Shown here: positions 1 to 5,242 of the stretch, piece after piece
How positions within the stretch are numbered: position 1 is the first letter of the stretch
Layout: each line of letters opens with the position of its first letter
Source: SAR202 cluster bacterium
GTDB lineage: Bacteria > Chloroflexota > Dehalococcoidia > UBA3495
Length of the DNA stretch: 5,603 nucleotides
Assembly: GCA_009392075.1 (NCBI GenBank)
Contig: VFHG01000308.1
Span: forward strand, 1-5,603
Direction of reading: 5' to 3'
Notes under the pieces: generated by a model
The model's database searches: none
Told to the model about the DNA's origin: nothing
Seen by the model: only the letters and a program-made list of their open reading frames with translations
Position numbers and translations under genes: made by a program

Positions 1-2
1 AC

Positions 3-554
3 GGTGTCCACTCGGACACGGGCTGCGAGAACCCCGGAGACCTCGTACCGAGAGCTGCCGGACCGTTCAATTACCCCGCTGAATTGGTGCCTTCAGCGTC
101 CGGAGACCTCTACGTGGCCGACGGCTACCGCAACTCGAGGGTGCACAGGTTCTCCGCAGACGGCCAGCTCAAGAAGTCCTGGGGCGAGCCGGGCAAGGGC
201 GGGCCCAATGAATTCCACCTGCCCCACAGCATCCTGGTCGACGGCGACAACGTGGTGGTCTGCGACCGGGAGAACGACCGCATCCAGGTCTTCGGCTTGG
301 ATGGGGATTTCAAAGAGATCTGGGACAACATCCAACGCCCCATGGACATCTCCATGGACTCAGACGGCAACTATATGGTGAGCGAAGGCCAGCGCGAAAA
401 CTCAGCCCGCATCAGCATCTTGGACAAGACGGGCGGCGTATTGTCGCGGTTCGATTGCCGCGGTTCCGGTCACGGCAGTTGGATCGATTCACTAGGAGAC
501 ATATACTTGGCGGGTGTTCCCGACGCCATCGACAAGTATGTCCGAAAGGGATAA
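3..554 (+). CDS. NHL-repeat beta-propeller protein, peptidyl-alpha-hydroxyglycine alpha-amidating lyase (PAL)-like, 5'-truncated
   Basis: The reading frame is open from base 3 to the TAA at 552-554 and has no start in the window, so only the last 183 residues are present. A TTG at 84 is inside the conserved propeller and should not be taken as the start. NHL-type blades are visible: residues with YVADGYRNSRVHRF (about 38-51), LPHS...VVVCDRENDRIQVF (about 74-97), a third around RPMDISMDSDGNY, and a last strand ending DSLGDIYLAGVP...KYVRKG. The motifs DGYxNSR (Tyr42), PHS (His75), DRENxRIQxF (Arg89) and GHGSW (His157) resemble the catalytic and zinc-binding segments of PAL, the lyase half of the peptide-amidating enzyme. 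Bacterial members of this group are common, and their substrates are largely unknown. Lyase activity is therefore inference; a non-enzymatic NHL propeller is the alternative. Any signal peptide would lie outside the window. Confidence 0.85.
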   Translation, partial: GVHSDTGCENPGDLVPRAAGPFNYPAELVPSASGDLYVADGYRNSRVHRFSADGQLKKSWGEPGKGGPNEFHLPHSILVDGDNVVVCDRENDRIQVFGLDGDFKEIWDNIQRPMDISMDSDGNYMVSEGQRENSARISILDKTGGVLSRFDCRGSGHGSWIDSLGDIYLAGVPDAIDKYVRKG

Positions 555-631
555 TGCTTCTGTGGATTAGCGATATAAATCAAGGCCGTTGGGTATTCCA
601 CTAGTAATCGAAAATTACCAAGAGGAACATC

Positions 632-721
632 ATGTCAGCCGAGAACAAGGCAGTTGAGTATTGGGGCCTGGCCAACGCCATGGCGATGATGCAGCAACTA
701 GGCGTGATACCGGAGAATTAA
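632..721 (+). CDS. Small hypothetical protein, 29 aa
   Basis: The ATG at 632 follows a strong Shine-Dalgarno, AGAGGA at 621-626 with a 5-nt spacer, and the frame runs to TAA at 719-721. The peptide begins MSAENKAVEYWGLANAM and continues with a Met/Gln-rich stretch (AMMQQLGV) ending IPEN. It has no signal peptide or transmembrane segment, and the middle looks like a short amphipathic helix. I do not recognise a family. It lies 77 nt after the NHL gene and 7 nt before the next small ORF, so the three could share a transcript that ends at the terminator at 971-1012. The strong ribosome binding site and tight packing support translation. The short length means a chance ORF cannot be excluded without homologues. 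Confidence 0.55.
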   Translation: MSAENKAVEYWGLANAMAMMQQLGVIPEN

Positions 722-728
722 ACGCAGC

Positions 729-953
729 ATGCCTGCAACTAACGACCAACCGGAAATGGAACCGGCGATTCAAGAGCTGAAGAATGTTCGAGAGACTCTC
801 TCACCGGACGAGTGGAGAGACGCCCGGATCTATCGCCACATCGACGAATATAAGCTGGACTACACCCTGATCGCCACCAAGATCAGCTCAGGCCAGGTCC
901 ATTACTATGTCCCGGATACGGGCGTATTCGAGCCCTTGAAGCTTCAGGGGTAG
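729..953 (+). CDS. Small hypothetical protein, 74 aa
   Basis: The ORF runs from ATG at 729 to TAG at 951-953. The protein is charged and soluble. A predicted helical, acidic N-terminal half (MEPAIQELKNVRETLSPDEW, about residues 10-29) is followed by a Tyr-rich segment (ARIYRHIDEYKLDYTLIATK) and a C-terminal strand-like part (SGQVHYYVPDTGVFEPLKL). There are no Cys residues, membrane segments or recognisable catalytic motif. I do not recognise the family. No Shine-Dalgarno sits at normal distance from 729; the nearest GGAG (712-715) is 13 nt away and inside the preceding 29-codon ORF, whose stop is only 7 nt upstream. Translation by coupling or re-initiation is therefore plausible. An in-frame ATG at 756 is an alternative start, also without a clear ribosome site. 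A strong terminator begins 17 nt after the stop, which supports a real gene end. Confidence 0.65.
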   Translation: MPATNDQPEMEPAIQELKNVRETLSPDEWRDARIYRHIDEYKLDYTLIATKISSGQVHYYVPDTGVFEPLKLQG

Positions 954-970
954 CGGCGTAAGTCAGTCCT

Positions 971-1012
971 AAAAAGAAAAGCCCGGGATAAAATGCCCGG
1001 GCTTTTCTTTTT
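971..1012. terminator. Bidirectional rho-independent terminator
   Basis: A perfect 17-bp inverted repeat is formed by 971-987 and 996-1012 around an 8-nt loop (ATAAAATG). The core GCCCGGG/CCCGGGC is flanked by an A-rich arm on the left and a T-rich arm (TTTTCTTTTT) on the right. It therefore reads as a GC stem followed by a U tract on both strands. It lies between the stop of the 74-aa ORF (953) and the stop of the convergent MFS gene (1030) and can end both transcripts. Confidence 0.93.
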
Positions 1013-1029
1013 AGTAAACGCTATGGGGC

Positions 1030-2526
1030 CTAGTCGTCGGCAGCAGCGGGGGTGGCCTGGTCCCGTGGCCGGTCTTTGGCCGGGTCGTAGGCCTGGTGGA
1101 AGGCTGCGATGATCGCGCCGGTAATCATTATGCCCACAACCGCAAACGAAGCCGTCTGGAAGCCCTTCACATAGAAACTCTGAGCCTCGCTGGCGACCAT
1201 GAAAGCGACACCCACCGGCAGGACCATGGCCAAGATGATAGAAGAGATGGTGGCCCCGGCGGCATGCCCCAAGTCCCGGGTTGTTTCCAACATTCCCGAT
1301 GCGAATCCCCGGTGTTCTGTCGGGAGACCGCTCATTACAACAGCGTTGTTCACCGTGTTGAAGATGTTGGTACCAAAAGAAATCGGCAGCAGCAGCAACG
1401 GCAGCAGCCAGAAGTTGACCTTGGCCGCAAATACGGCTAGTAACACAAAGCCCATGGCGATGGACAACATGCAGAAAGTTCTAAGCAATTTGGGACTGTA
1501 CTTGTCATGGATGTTTCCCGCGATGGCCGGCAGCCAAATTCCGAACGACTGGTGGGGTATCAAGATCGCCGTGACGAAGATGGGCGACTTGCCCAGGCCG
1601 TCTTCGATCATGATCGGCAACAGAGTCATCGTGGCGAGCATCGACACGTGGAACATCACGTTGGACACCAGCGACAGCGAGAAATACTTGTGTCGAAAAT
1701 GCCGGAATTCCACAAATGGCTGGGATATCCGGCGTTCCACGAAGATGAACACTCCCAATAACACTACAAACAGAACATTCATCGGTAGGTGGAATCTCAA
1801 CGCTTCGGCGGAGATGAAAGACTCATCCCCACCGTGAACGTGCATGCCGCCAAGCAGAAATACCACTGCTGTAGCGATCAGCAGTCCCGCGCCGATAAAA
1901 TCGATGGAGACCGGTACTTTGGGCAATGCTTCAGCGTTCCGGCGGAGCATCGGCAGACTGGTCCACATGACGATCAAACCAATGGGCAGCATAGTCAGGA
2001 AAACCAACCGCCAGCTGAGGAATTCCAAGAAGATGCCGAAGATCGCGATTCCGATCAACGTGCCCATCCTGGAACCAGATATTGGGAATGCGTAGGCCCG
2101 ACCCCGTTCTTCCGCAGGGAAAGCGAAGGCCAACATTGCGTTCCCGTTCCCGTGGATTAGCCCGGCCCCCAGACCCTGCACCCCGCGGAAAACAATCACC
2201 CACAACAGCGTCTGAGATGAAGCGATGGCGACTGCGCCGACCGTGATGATTATGGCGCCGATAAAGAAAATCTTCGGATGGCCGAATTTATCACCCATCC
2301 GGGCGCCCAAAAGAACGGTGCTACCCAGCACCAGCAGGTTCAAGATCACGATCCAGGAAGCGGTTTCCAGGTCGGTGCCGAAGCTTCGGGCCATGCTGGG
2401 CAGGGCCAGAGTCACAGGCAGGCTGGATAGCTGTACAAGCAACTGGCCGCCGGTGATGGCGGTCAACACCTGGCGGCGCTCAGGCGTGTTGACTACTTCT
2501 TTGTAGTTGGCGATTATCCCAGGCAC
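1030..2526 (-). CDS. MFS transporter, DHA2 (14-TMS drug:H+ antiporter) type
   Basis: This is an inner-membrane secondary transporter of 498 aa, the usual length for the DHA2 family. About 14 hydrophobic segments can be seen, near residues 22-44, 56-74, 87-103, 107-125, 146-168, 172-190, 208-226, 247-264, 282-305, 314-335, 350-367, 372-390, 420-446 and 459-477. MFS motif A is clear in the loop after helix 2 (GARMGDKFGHPK, 74-85), and a motif-B-like segment is at 113-126 (FRGVQGLGAGLIHG). The helix-5 antiporter motif C is degenerate: GSRMGTLIGIAIFG (151-164) lacks the usual Gly-Pro. SWRLVFLTMLPIG (171-183) matches the W-R-x-x-F-x-x-x-x-P-I-G segment of DHA2 proteins. The start is GTG at 2526, with GGTGA (complement of 2531-2535) 4 nt upstream and an in-frame stop five codons before it. 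Substrate cannot be told from sequence; efflux of a small hydrophobic compound is the family expectation. It is divergent from the flavin monooxygenase and has no partner gene on its own strand. Confidence 0.92.
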   Translation of the reverse strand: MPGIIANYKEVVNTPERRQVLTAITGGQLLVQLSSLPVTLALPSMARSFGTDLETASWIVILNLLVLGSTVLLGARMGDKFGHPKIFFIGAIIITVGAVAIASSQTLLWVIVFRGVQGLGAGLIHGNGNAMLAFAFPAEERGRAYAFPISGSRMGTLIGIAIFGIFLEFLSWRLVFLTMLPIGLIVMWTSLPMLRRNAEALPKVPVSIDFIGAGLLIATAVVFLLGGMHVHGGDESFISAEALRFHLPMNVLFVVLLGVFIFVERRISQPFVEFRHFRHKYFSLSLVSNVMFHVSMLATMTLLPIMIEDGLGKSPIFVTAILIPHQSFGIWLPAIAGNIHDKYSPKLLRTFCMLSIAMGFVLLAVFAAKVNFWLLPLLLLPISFGTNIFNTVNNAVVMSGLPTEHRGFASGMLETTRDLGHAAGATISSIILAMVLPVGVAFMVASEAQSFYVKGFQTASFAVVGIMITGAIIAAFHQAYDPAKDRPRDQATPAAADD

Positions 2527-2805
2527 AAAATCACCGTATCAATTATTCAATTACTGGTTGGTGGGAAATATCTGAACGAGCCTAGCGGTCCAGTCGCGGA
2601 GCATATCCCACAATCTATCACCAAGGCAGATAGCATGCTACCCCAGCTATCAACCAGTTACCTATAAATATTCACCTTTGATGCCAGGTCAGGTAGATCA
2701 GATGACTTGCACCAGTGCGGAAATTTGACAGTCGGACCGCTCCAATTAGAATAGAATGTGCAAGAAATGGCATACAGCCAGTAACACCAGATCGGGAGAA
2801 TCCAA
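2527..2805. promoter_or_regulatory. Divergent intergenic region between MFS gene and flavin oxidoreductase gene
   Basis: This 279-nt AT-richer gap separates two divergent starts and must hold both promoters. The rightward promoter is clear (see 2725-2752). On the leftward strand I see only poor candidates, for example TTGATA (complement of 2648-2653) with a 15-bp spacer to TATCTG (complement of 2627-2632). A 10-bp perfect palindrome, TAGCATGCTA (2631-2640), lies in the middle and could be an operator, but this is unsupported by any repeat copy. No ORF with a credible ribosome site was seen. Confidence 0.5.
2725..2752 (+). promoter_or_regulatory. Sigma70-type promoter of the flavin oxidoreductase gene
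   Basis: A consensus -35 box TTGACA (2725-2730) is followed by a 16-bp spacer and a -10 box TAGAAT (2747-2752, 5 of 6 to TATAAT). A second TAGAAT overlaps at 2752-2757 but is too far from the -35. Transcription should start near 2759, giving a leader of about 45 nt. The leader carries the GGGAG ribosome site (2794-2798) 7 nt before the ATG at 2806. Confidence 0.75.
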
Positions 2806-3984
2806 ATGATTACCAGGTTCGGGTCGCTCTATGCCGGACACGTTGACTTAGACGATGTCGGGTATGACGCAACACCGGTCAATGACCGTCGATTATCAGA
2901 CGAGAAATTAACATCAGTATTTCCCAAGGCGCAGGCCATCGCCGTCAAGATGGACGAACTGGGCTACGACACATTTTGGTCGGCCGAACACCACTTCCAG
3001 CACGAGGGCTACGAGTGCATCCCAAACCTGTTGATGATGTACGTCCACCTGGCTCACCTGACCAAGAATCTCCGCTTCGGCTGCGGCTTCAACGTCAATC
3101 CCATGTGGCACCCGCTGCGACTGGCGGAAGACTATGCCACCGCCGACATCCTAACTGGCGGACGGGTCATCTTTGGCGTGGGCCGGGGATACCATTCGCG
3201 GGAAGTGGATACCTTTGGCGTGCCCAGCACCAACACCGACAACGACGCCAACCGAGAGATCTTCGAGGAGCAAATCGAGATAATAATGAAGGCGTTCAAC
3301 GAGGAGTCATTCTCCCATCAGGGTAAGCATTACACCTTGCCACCAGAGGTGCCCTACCGGGGCTACACTCTCAAAGAGATCACGCTAGTCCCACGCCCAC
3401 GCACCCTGCCGGTAGAGACTTACCAGCCGATGGTAAGCGCCAGCCAGCGGGCAATGGACTTCATGGCCAAGCACGGGATCAAAGGCATCGTCGGTGGGGG
3501 CGCCGCCACCGGTGGGGCCTCAGATTCGGTCGTTAAGCAATGGCAGGAAACTTTGGCCAAACACGGACGGGAGACCGAGTTGGGCGGCGATCTGATCGTA
3601 GGCGTTTCCACCTTCATCGACGATACCGAAGAGAAAGCTAAGAAAGGGGTGAAACGTTACTTCGAAGAAAACATGAAGATGTTTGCTCCCCTCGGATTCG
3701 TCCGGGGCCTATCTGATGACCAGATCACTGCGTTAGGACGAGGGTCTGCTGCACGGTCGGCGGGCTTGCCGACCATCGAAGATGCCATTAAAACCGGGGC
3801 GTGGCTCGTCGGACCTCCCGAGTTGGTCACGGAACGGCTGATGGAACTTCAAGGCCGGTTCCCGGGGCTCCAAGAGGTCAACGTTGGAGCGTCCGTTATG
3901 AGCACCGAGCAATCGGTTATCCTAGAACAACTTGAGTTGTTCGGGAAAGAAGTCATGCCCAAATTCAAGAGTCAGAGCAATTAG
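2806..3984 (+). CDS. LLM-class flavin-dependent oxidoreductase (bacterial luciferase-like monooxygenase)
   Basis: This cytoplasmic TIM-barrel enzyme of 392 aa belongs to the luciferase-like monooxygenase family (PF00296). Members use reduced FMN or F420 to oxygenate or oxidise organic substrates. Family signatures are the N-terminal barrel segment ELGYDTFWSAEHHF (51-64), the strand-helix segment LRFGCGFNVNPMWHPLRLAED (89-109), DILTGGRVIFGVGRGYH (114-130), and a C-terminal region with LVGPPELVTERL (334-345), typical of the last barrel repeats. The start at ATG 2806 has GGGAG with a 7-nt spacer and a consensus promoter upstream, and the protein has no signal peptide. A Gly/Ala-rich insertion (GIVGGGAATGGAS, 227-239) lies in the second half where the phosphate-binding loop of FMN is often found. 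Cofactor (FMN or F420) and substrate cannot be decided. Its location opposite an efflux-type MFS gene hints at handling of a small organic compound, but this is inference only. Confidence 0.93.
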   Translation: MITRFGSLYAGHVDLDDVGYDATPVNDRRLSDEKLTSVFPKAQAIAVKMDELGYDTFWSAEHHFQHEGYECIPNLLMMYVHLAHLTKNLRFGCGFNVNPMWHPLRLAEDYATADILTGGRVIFGVGRGYHSREVDTFGVPSTNTDNDANREIFEEQIEIIMKAFNEESFSHQGKHYTLPPEVPYRGYTLKEITLVPRPRTLPVETYQPMVSASQRAMDFMAKHGIKGIVGGGAATGGASDSVVKQWQETLAKHGRETELGGDLIVGVSTFIDDTEEKAKKGVKRYFEENMKMFAPLGFVRGLSDDQITALGRGSAARSAGLPTIEDAIKTGAWLVGPPELVTERLMELQGRFPGLQEVNVGASVMSTEQSVILEQLELFGKEVMPKFKSQSN

Positions 3985-3993
3985 AACGCCCTT

Positions 3994-4021
3994 CTAACAC
4001 CTTTAATGTATCCTATATATA
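3994..4021 (+). promoter_or_regulatory. Possible promoter of selD
   Basis: CTAACA (3994-3999, 4 of 6 to TTGACA) is followed by a 16-bp spacer and TATATA (4016-4021) inside the AT-rich run TATATATAAG. The 16-bp spacing is the same as in the two better promoters of this window. It lies between the flavin oxidoreductase stop and selD. No terminator was seen after the flavin gene, so read-through from that gene is also possible. Confidence 0.4.
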
Positions 4022-4064
4022 AGCCATGTTCATAAGCGAGATTAACCATGGTCCATGCACCCAA

Positions 4065-4069
4065 AGAGG
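4065..4069 (+). promoter_or_regulatory. Ribosome binding site that fixes the true selD start
   Basis: AGAGG at 4065-4069 is 9 nt before ATG 4079. This decides the start: an upstream in-frame ATG at 4055 meets a TAA after five codons. The ATG at 4181 has no ribosome site and would remove the conserved catalytic N-terminus. Confidence 0.75.
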
Positions 4070-4078
4070 TAACGCCGG

Positions 4079-5125
4079 ATGGCCAGTAGCAAAGTCCGCC
4101 TAACTGAACTGTCCCACTGCGCCGGTTGAGCCGCCAAGCTTAGCCAAGAGGACCTGGTCCAGGTCCTGAAGCACCTCCCCATGGTCAGCCACCCTGACCT
4201 TTTGGTGGGCAATGACACGGGAGACGACGCAGCCGTCTACCGGCTGGATGACAACACCGCCATCATAGTGACGGTGGACTTCTTCACGCCCATCACCGAC
4301 GACCCCTACGAGTTCGGATCGGTGGCCGCAGCCAACTCCCTAAGCGATGTTTACGCCATGGGCGGAAAGCCCCTGGTGGCCCTGAACGTGGTCGGATTCC
4401 CCGCCGAGCTAGCAGTGGATATGCTGGGCGACGTTCTGAAGGGCGGCTACGACAAGGCCATGGAGGCCAACTGCCTAATCGTTGGCGGACATACGGTGGA
4501 CGACGCCGAACCGAAATACGGACTTTCGGTAGTCGGCCTGATTGAACCGGGGAAAGAGGTCTCCAACGCCAACGCCCAGCCCGGGGATATCTTGGTCCTT
4601 ACCAAGCCGATCGGCACGGGAATCATTACCACTGGTGTTAAGCAAGGAATCACCCCCGACGCCATCCTGAAAAAAGCCGTGGACACCATGGCCGAATTGA
4701 ACAGAGGCGCGGCGGAAGCTATGATGCGAGTGGGAGTGAACTCCTGCACCGACATCACCGGATTTGGCTTCATGGGCCACCTGAGAGGGATGGTCCGCGG
4801 CAGCGGCACCGGCGCCCGCATACGGGTGTCCGACGTGCCGGTGCTCCCCGGCGTTTGGGACTTGTTGGAGAAAGGCACTGTCCCCGGAGGCACATTCCGC
4901 AACATGTCGAGCGTGTCCGAAGACATGGACTGGGGCGACGAGGTAACCGACCAAGAGCGCCTGCTGATGTGCGACGCCCAAACCTCTGGCGGCCTCTTGA
5001 TTTCAGTGCCCAAACCCAAGTTGGAACAACTTTTGTCCGAGCTTGATGCCTCAGGAGTGGAAACCAAGGCGATAGTGGGCGAGATTACCACTGAAAACCC
5101 AGGGCGTATCGGGGTATCGGCCTAA
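4079..5125 (+). CDS. selD: Selenide, water dikinase (selenophosphate synthetase) containing selenocysteine at residue 17 (UGA recoded)
   Basis: SelD makes monoselenophosphate from selenide and ATP, the selenium donor for selenocysteine-tRNA and 2-selenouridine. The frame from ATG 4079 to TAA 5123-5125 encodes 348 residues, essentially the 347 of E. coli SelD. It is interrupted only by TGA 4127-4129 at codon 17, the position of E. coli catalytic Cys17. The N-terminus reads VRLTELSHCAGUAAKLS, aligning with the E. coli segment around SHGAGCGCK, and keeps the active-site Lys20. Further PurM/AIRS-superfamily motifs are VGNDTGDDAAV (43-53), TVDFF (65-69), NSLSDVYAMGGKP (86-98), GGH (136-138), DITGFGFMGH (225-234) and CDAQTSGG (298-305). 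Odd points are that the second Cys of E. coli (Cys19) is Ala and that Cys14 makes a CxxU pair. The gene stands apart from its neighbours (94-nt and 113-nt gaps). selA, selB and selC are not in the window. A UGA nonsense mutation is the alternative but very unlikely given its exact position and the hairpin that follows. Confidence 0.95.
4127..4129 (+). other. Selenocysteine (Sec/U) UGA codon of selD
   Basis: This in-frame TGA sits between codons for His-Cys-Ala-Gly and Ala-Ala-Lys-Leu. The position corresponds to residue 17, the catalytic Cys/Sec of all selenophosphate synthetases. Conserved SelD sequence continues unbroken on both sides in the same frame, and a SECIS-like hairpin follows, so it should be read as Sec. 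Confidence 0.93.
4149..4167 (+). promoter_or_regulatory. Bacterial SECIS element (SelB-binding hairpin) within selD
   Basis: A perfect 8-bp stem, AGGACCTG (4149-4156) with CAGGTCCT (4160-4167), encloses a 3-nt GUC loop. The loop starts 27 nt after the UGA. Bacterial SECIS hairpins have a short stem close behind the UGA and a small apical loop with G at its first or second position, often GU as in E. coli fdhF; this one fits. A weak lower pairing of GCTT (4138-4141) with AAGC (4169-4172) could extend it. The element is inside the coding sequence and codes for SelD residues around EDLVQVL. Confidence 0.85.
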
Positions 5126-5143
5126 ACACAAAGTCGATTCTCT

Positions 5144-5171
5144 TTGACACACAGTATTCGGGTGCTAAACT
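5144..5171 (+). promoter_or_regulatory. Sigma70-type extended -10 promoter of the Mo oxidoreductase gene
   Basis: TTGACA (5144-5149), a 16-bp spacer and TAAACT (5166-5171) with an extended -10 TG at 5163-5164 lie just after the selD stop. Transcription should start near 5178, leaving about 60 nt of leader before the ATG at 5239. The gene is therefore probably not dependent on selD transcription. Confidence 0.7.
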
Positions 5172-5209
5172 GGGGACTCTGGTTCGATATGGCCCGAGAG
5201 GGGCTTATC

Positions 5210-5242
5210 ATGGCATTTCAGTCGGAGAGCCACATCAGATGA
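5210..5242 (+). CDS. Possible 10-codon leader ORF overlapping the next gene start
   Basis: ATG 5210 follows a strong Shine-Dalgarno, GAGAGGGG (5196-5203) with a 6-nt spacer, and encodes MAFQSESHIR before TGA at 5240-5242. Its stop overlaps the ATG (5239) of the following gene as ATGA, a classic coupling arrangement. The peptide has no attenuator-like codon run. It may be a translational-coupling leader or only a chance start near a ribosome site. Confidence 0.35.
   Translation: MAFQSESHIR

Noticed and set aside
4..381. 125-codon ORF in another frame at the window start
   Set aside because: It overlaps the NHL protein frame, is low-complexity Thr/Ser/Arg-rich, and has no recognisable domain.
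571..618. AT-rich -10-like TATAAA (574-579) and small inverted repeat GTAAT/ATTAC (604-608/614-618) before the 29-aa ORF
   Set aside because: No -35 box at proper spacing was found, and the 5-bp stem is too short to call a regulatory hairpin.
1096..2506. Several plus-strand ORFs opposite the MFS gene
   Set aside because: The minus-strand product is a clear 14-helix transporter. The opposite-strand translations are His/Gln/Arg-rich shadows without motifs or ribosome sites.
2584..2741. 8-bp inverted pair AGCGGTCC (2584-2591) / GGACCGCT (2734-2741), and CAACCAGTTA (2651-2660) near-inverted with TTACTGGTTG (2551-2560)
   Set aside because: Matches of this length are expected by chance within a 279-nt region. 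One arm lies in the promoter spacer, so an operator is conceivable, but there is no further support.
4181..4183. ATG at 4181 as the selD start
   Set aside because: It has no ribosome site and lies inside conserved SelD sequence. It would remove the catalytic residue 17 and Lys20. It appears as a start only because UGA at 4127 is taken as a stop.
4447..5091. Long minus-strand ORFs (214 and 168 codons) opposite selD
   Set aside because: They are shadows of a conserved gene. Their translations show no family features and selD explains the sequence.
5129..5146. CAAAG/CTTTG hairpin after selD as terminator
   Set aside because: The stem has only 5 AT-rich base pairs, there is no U tract, and it overlaps the -35 box of the next promoter.
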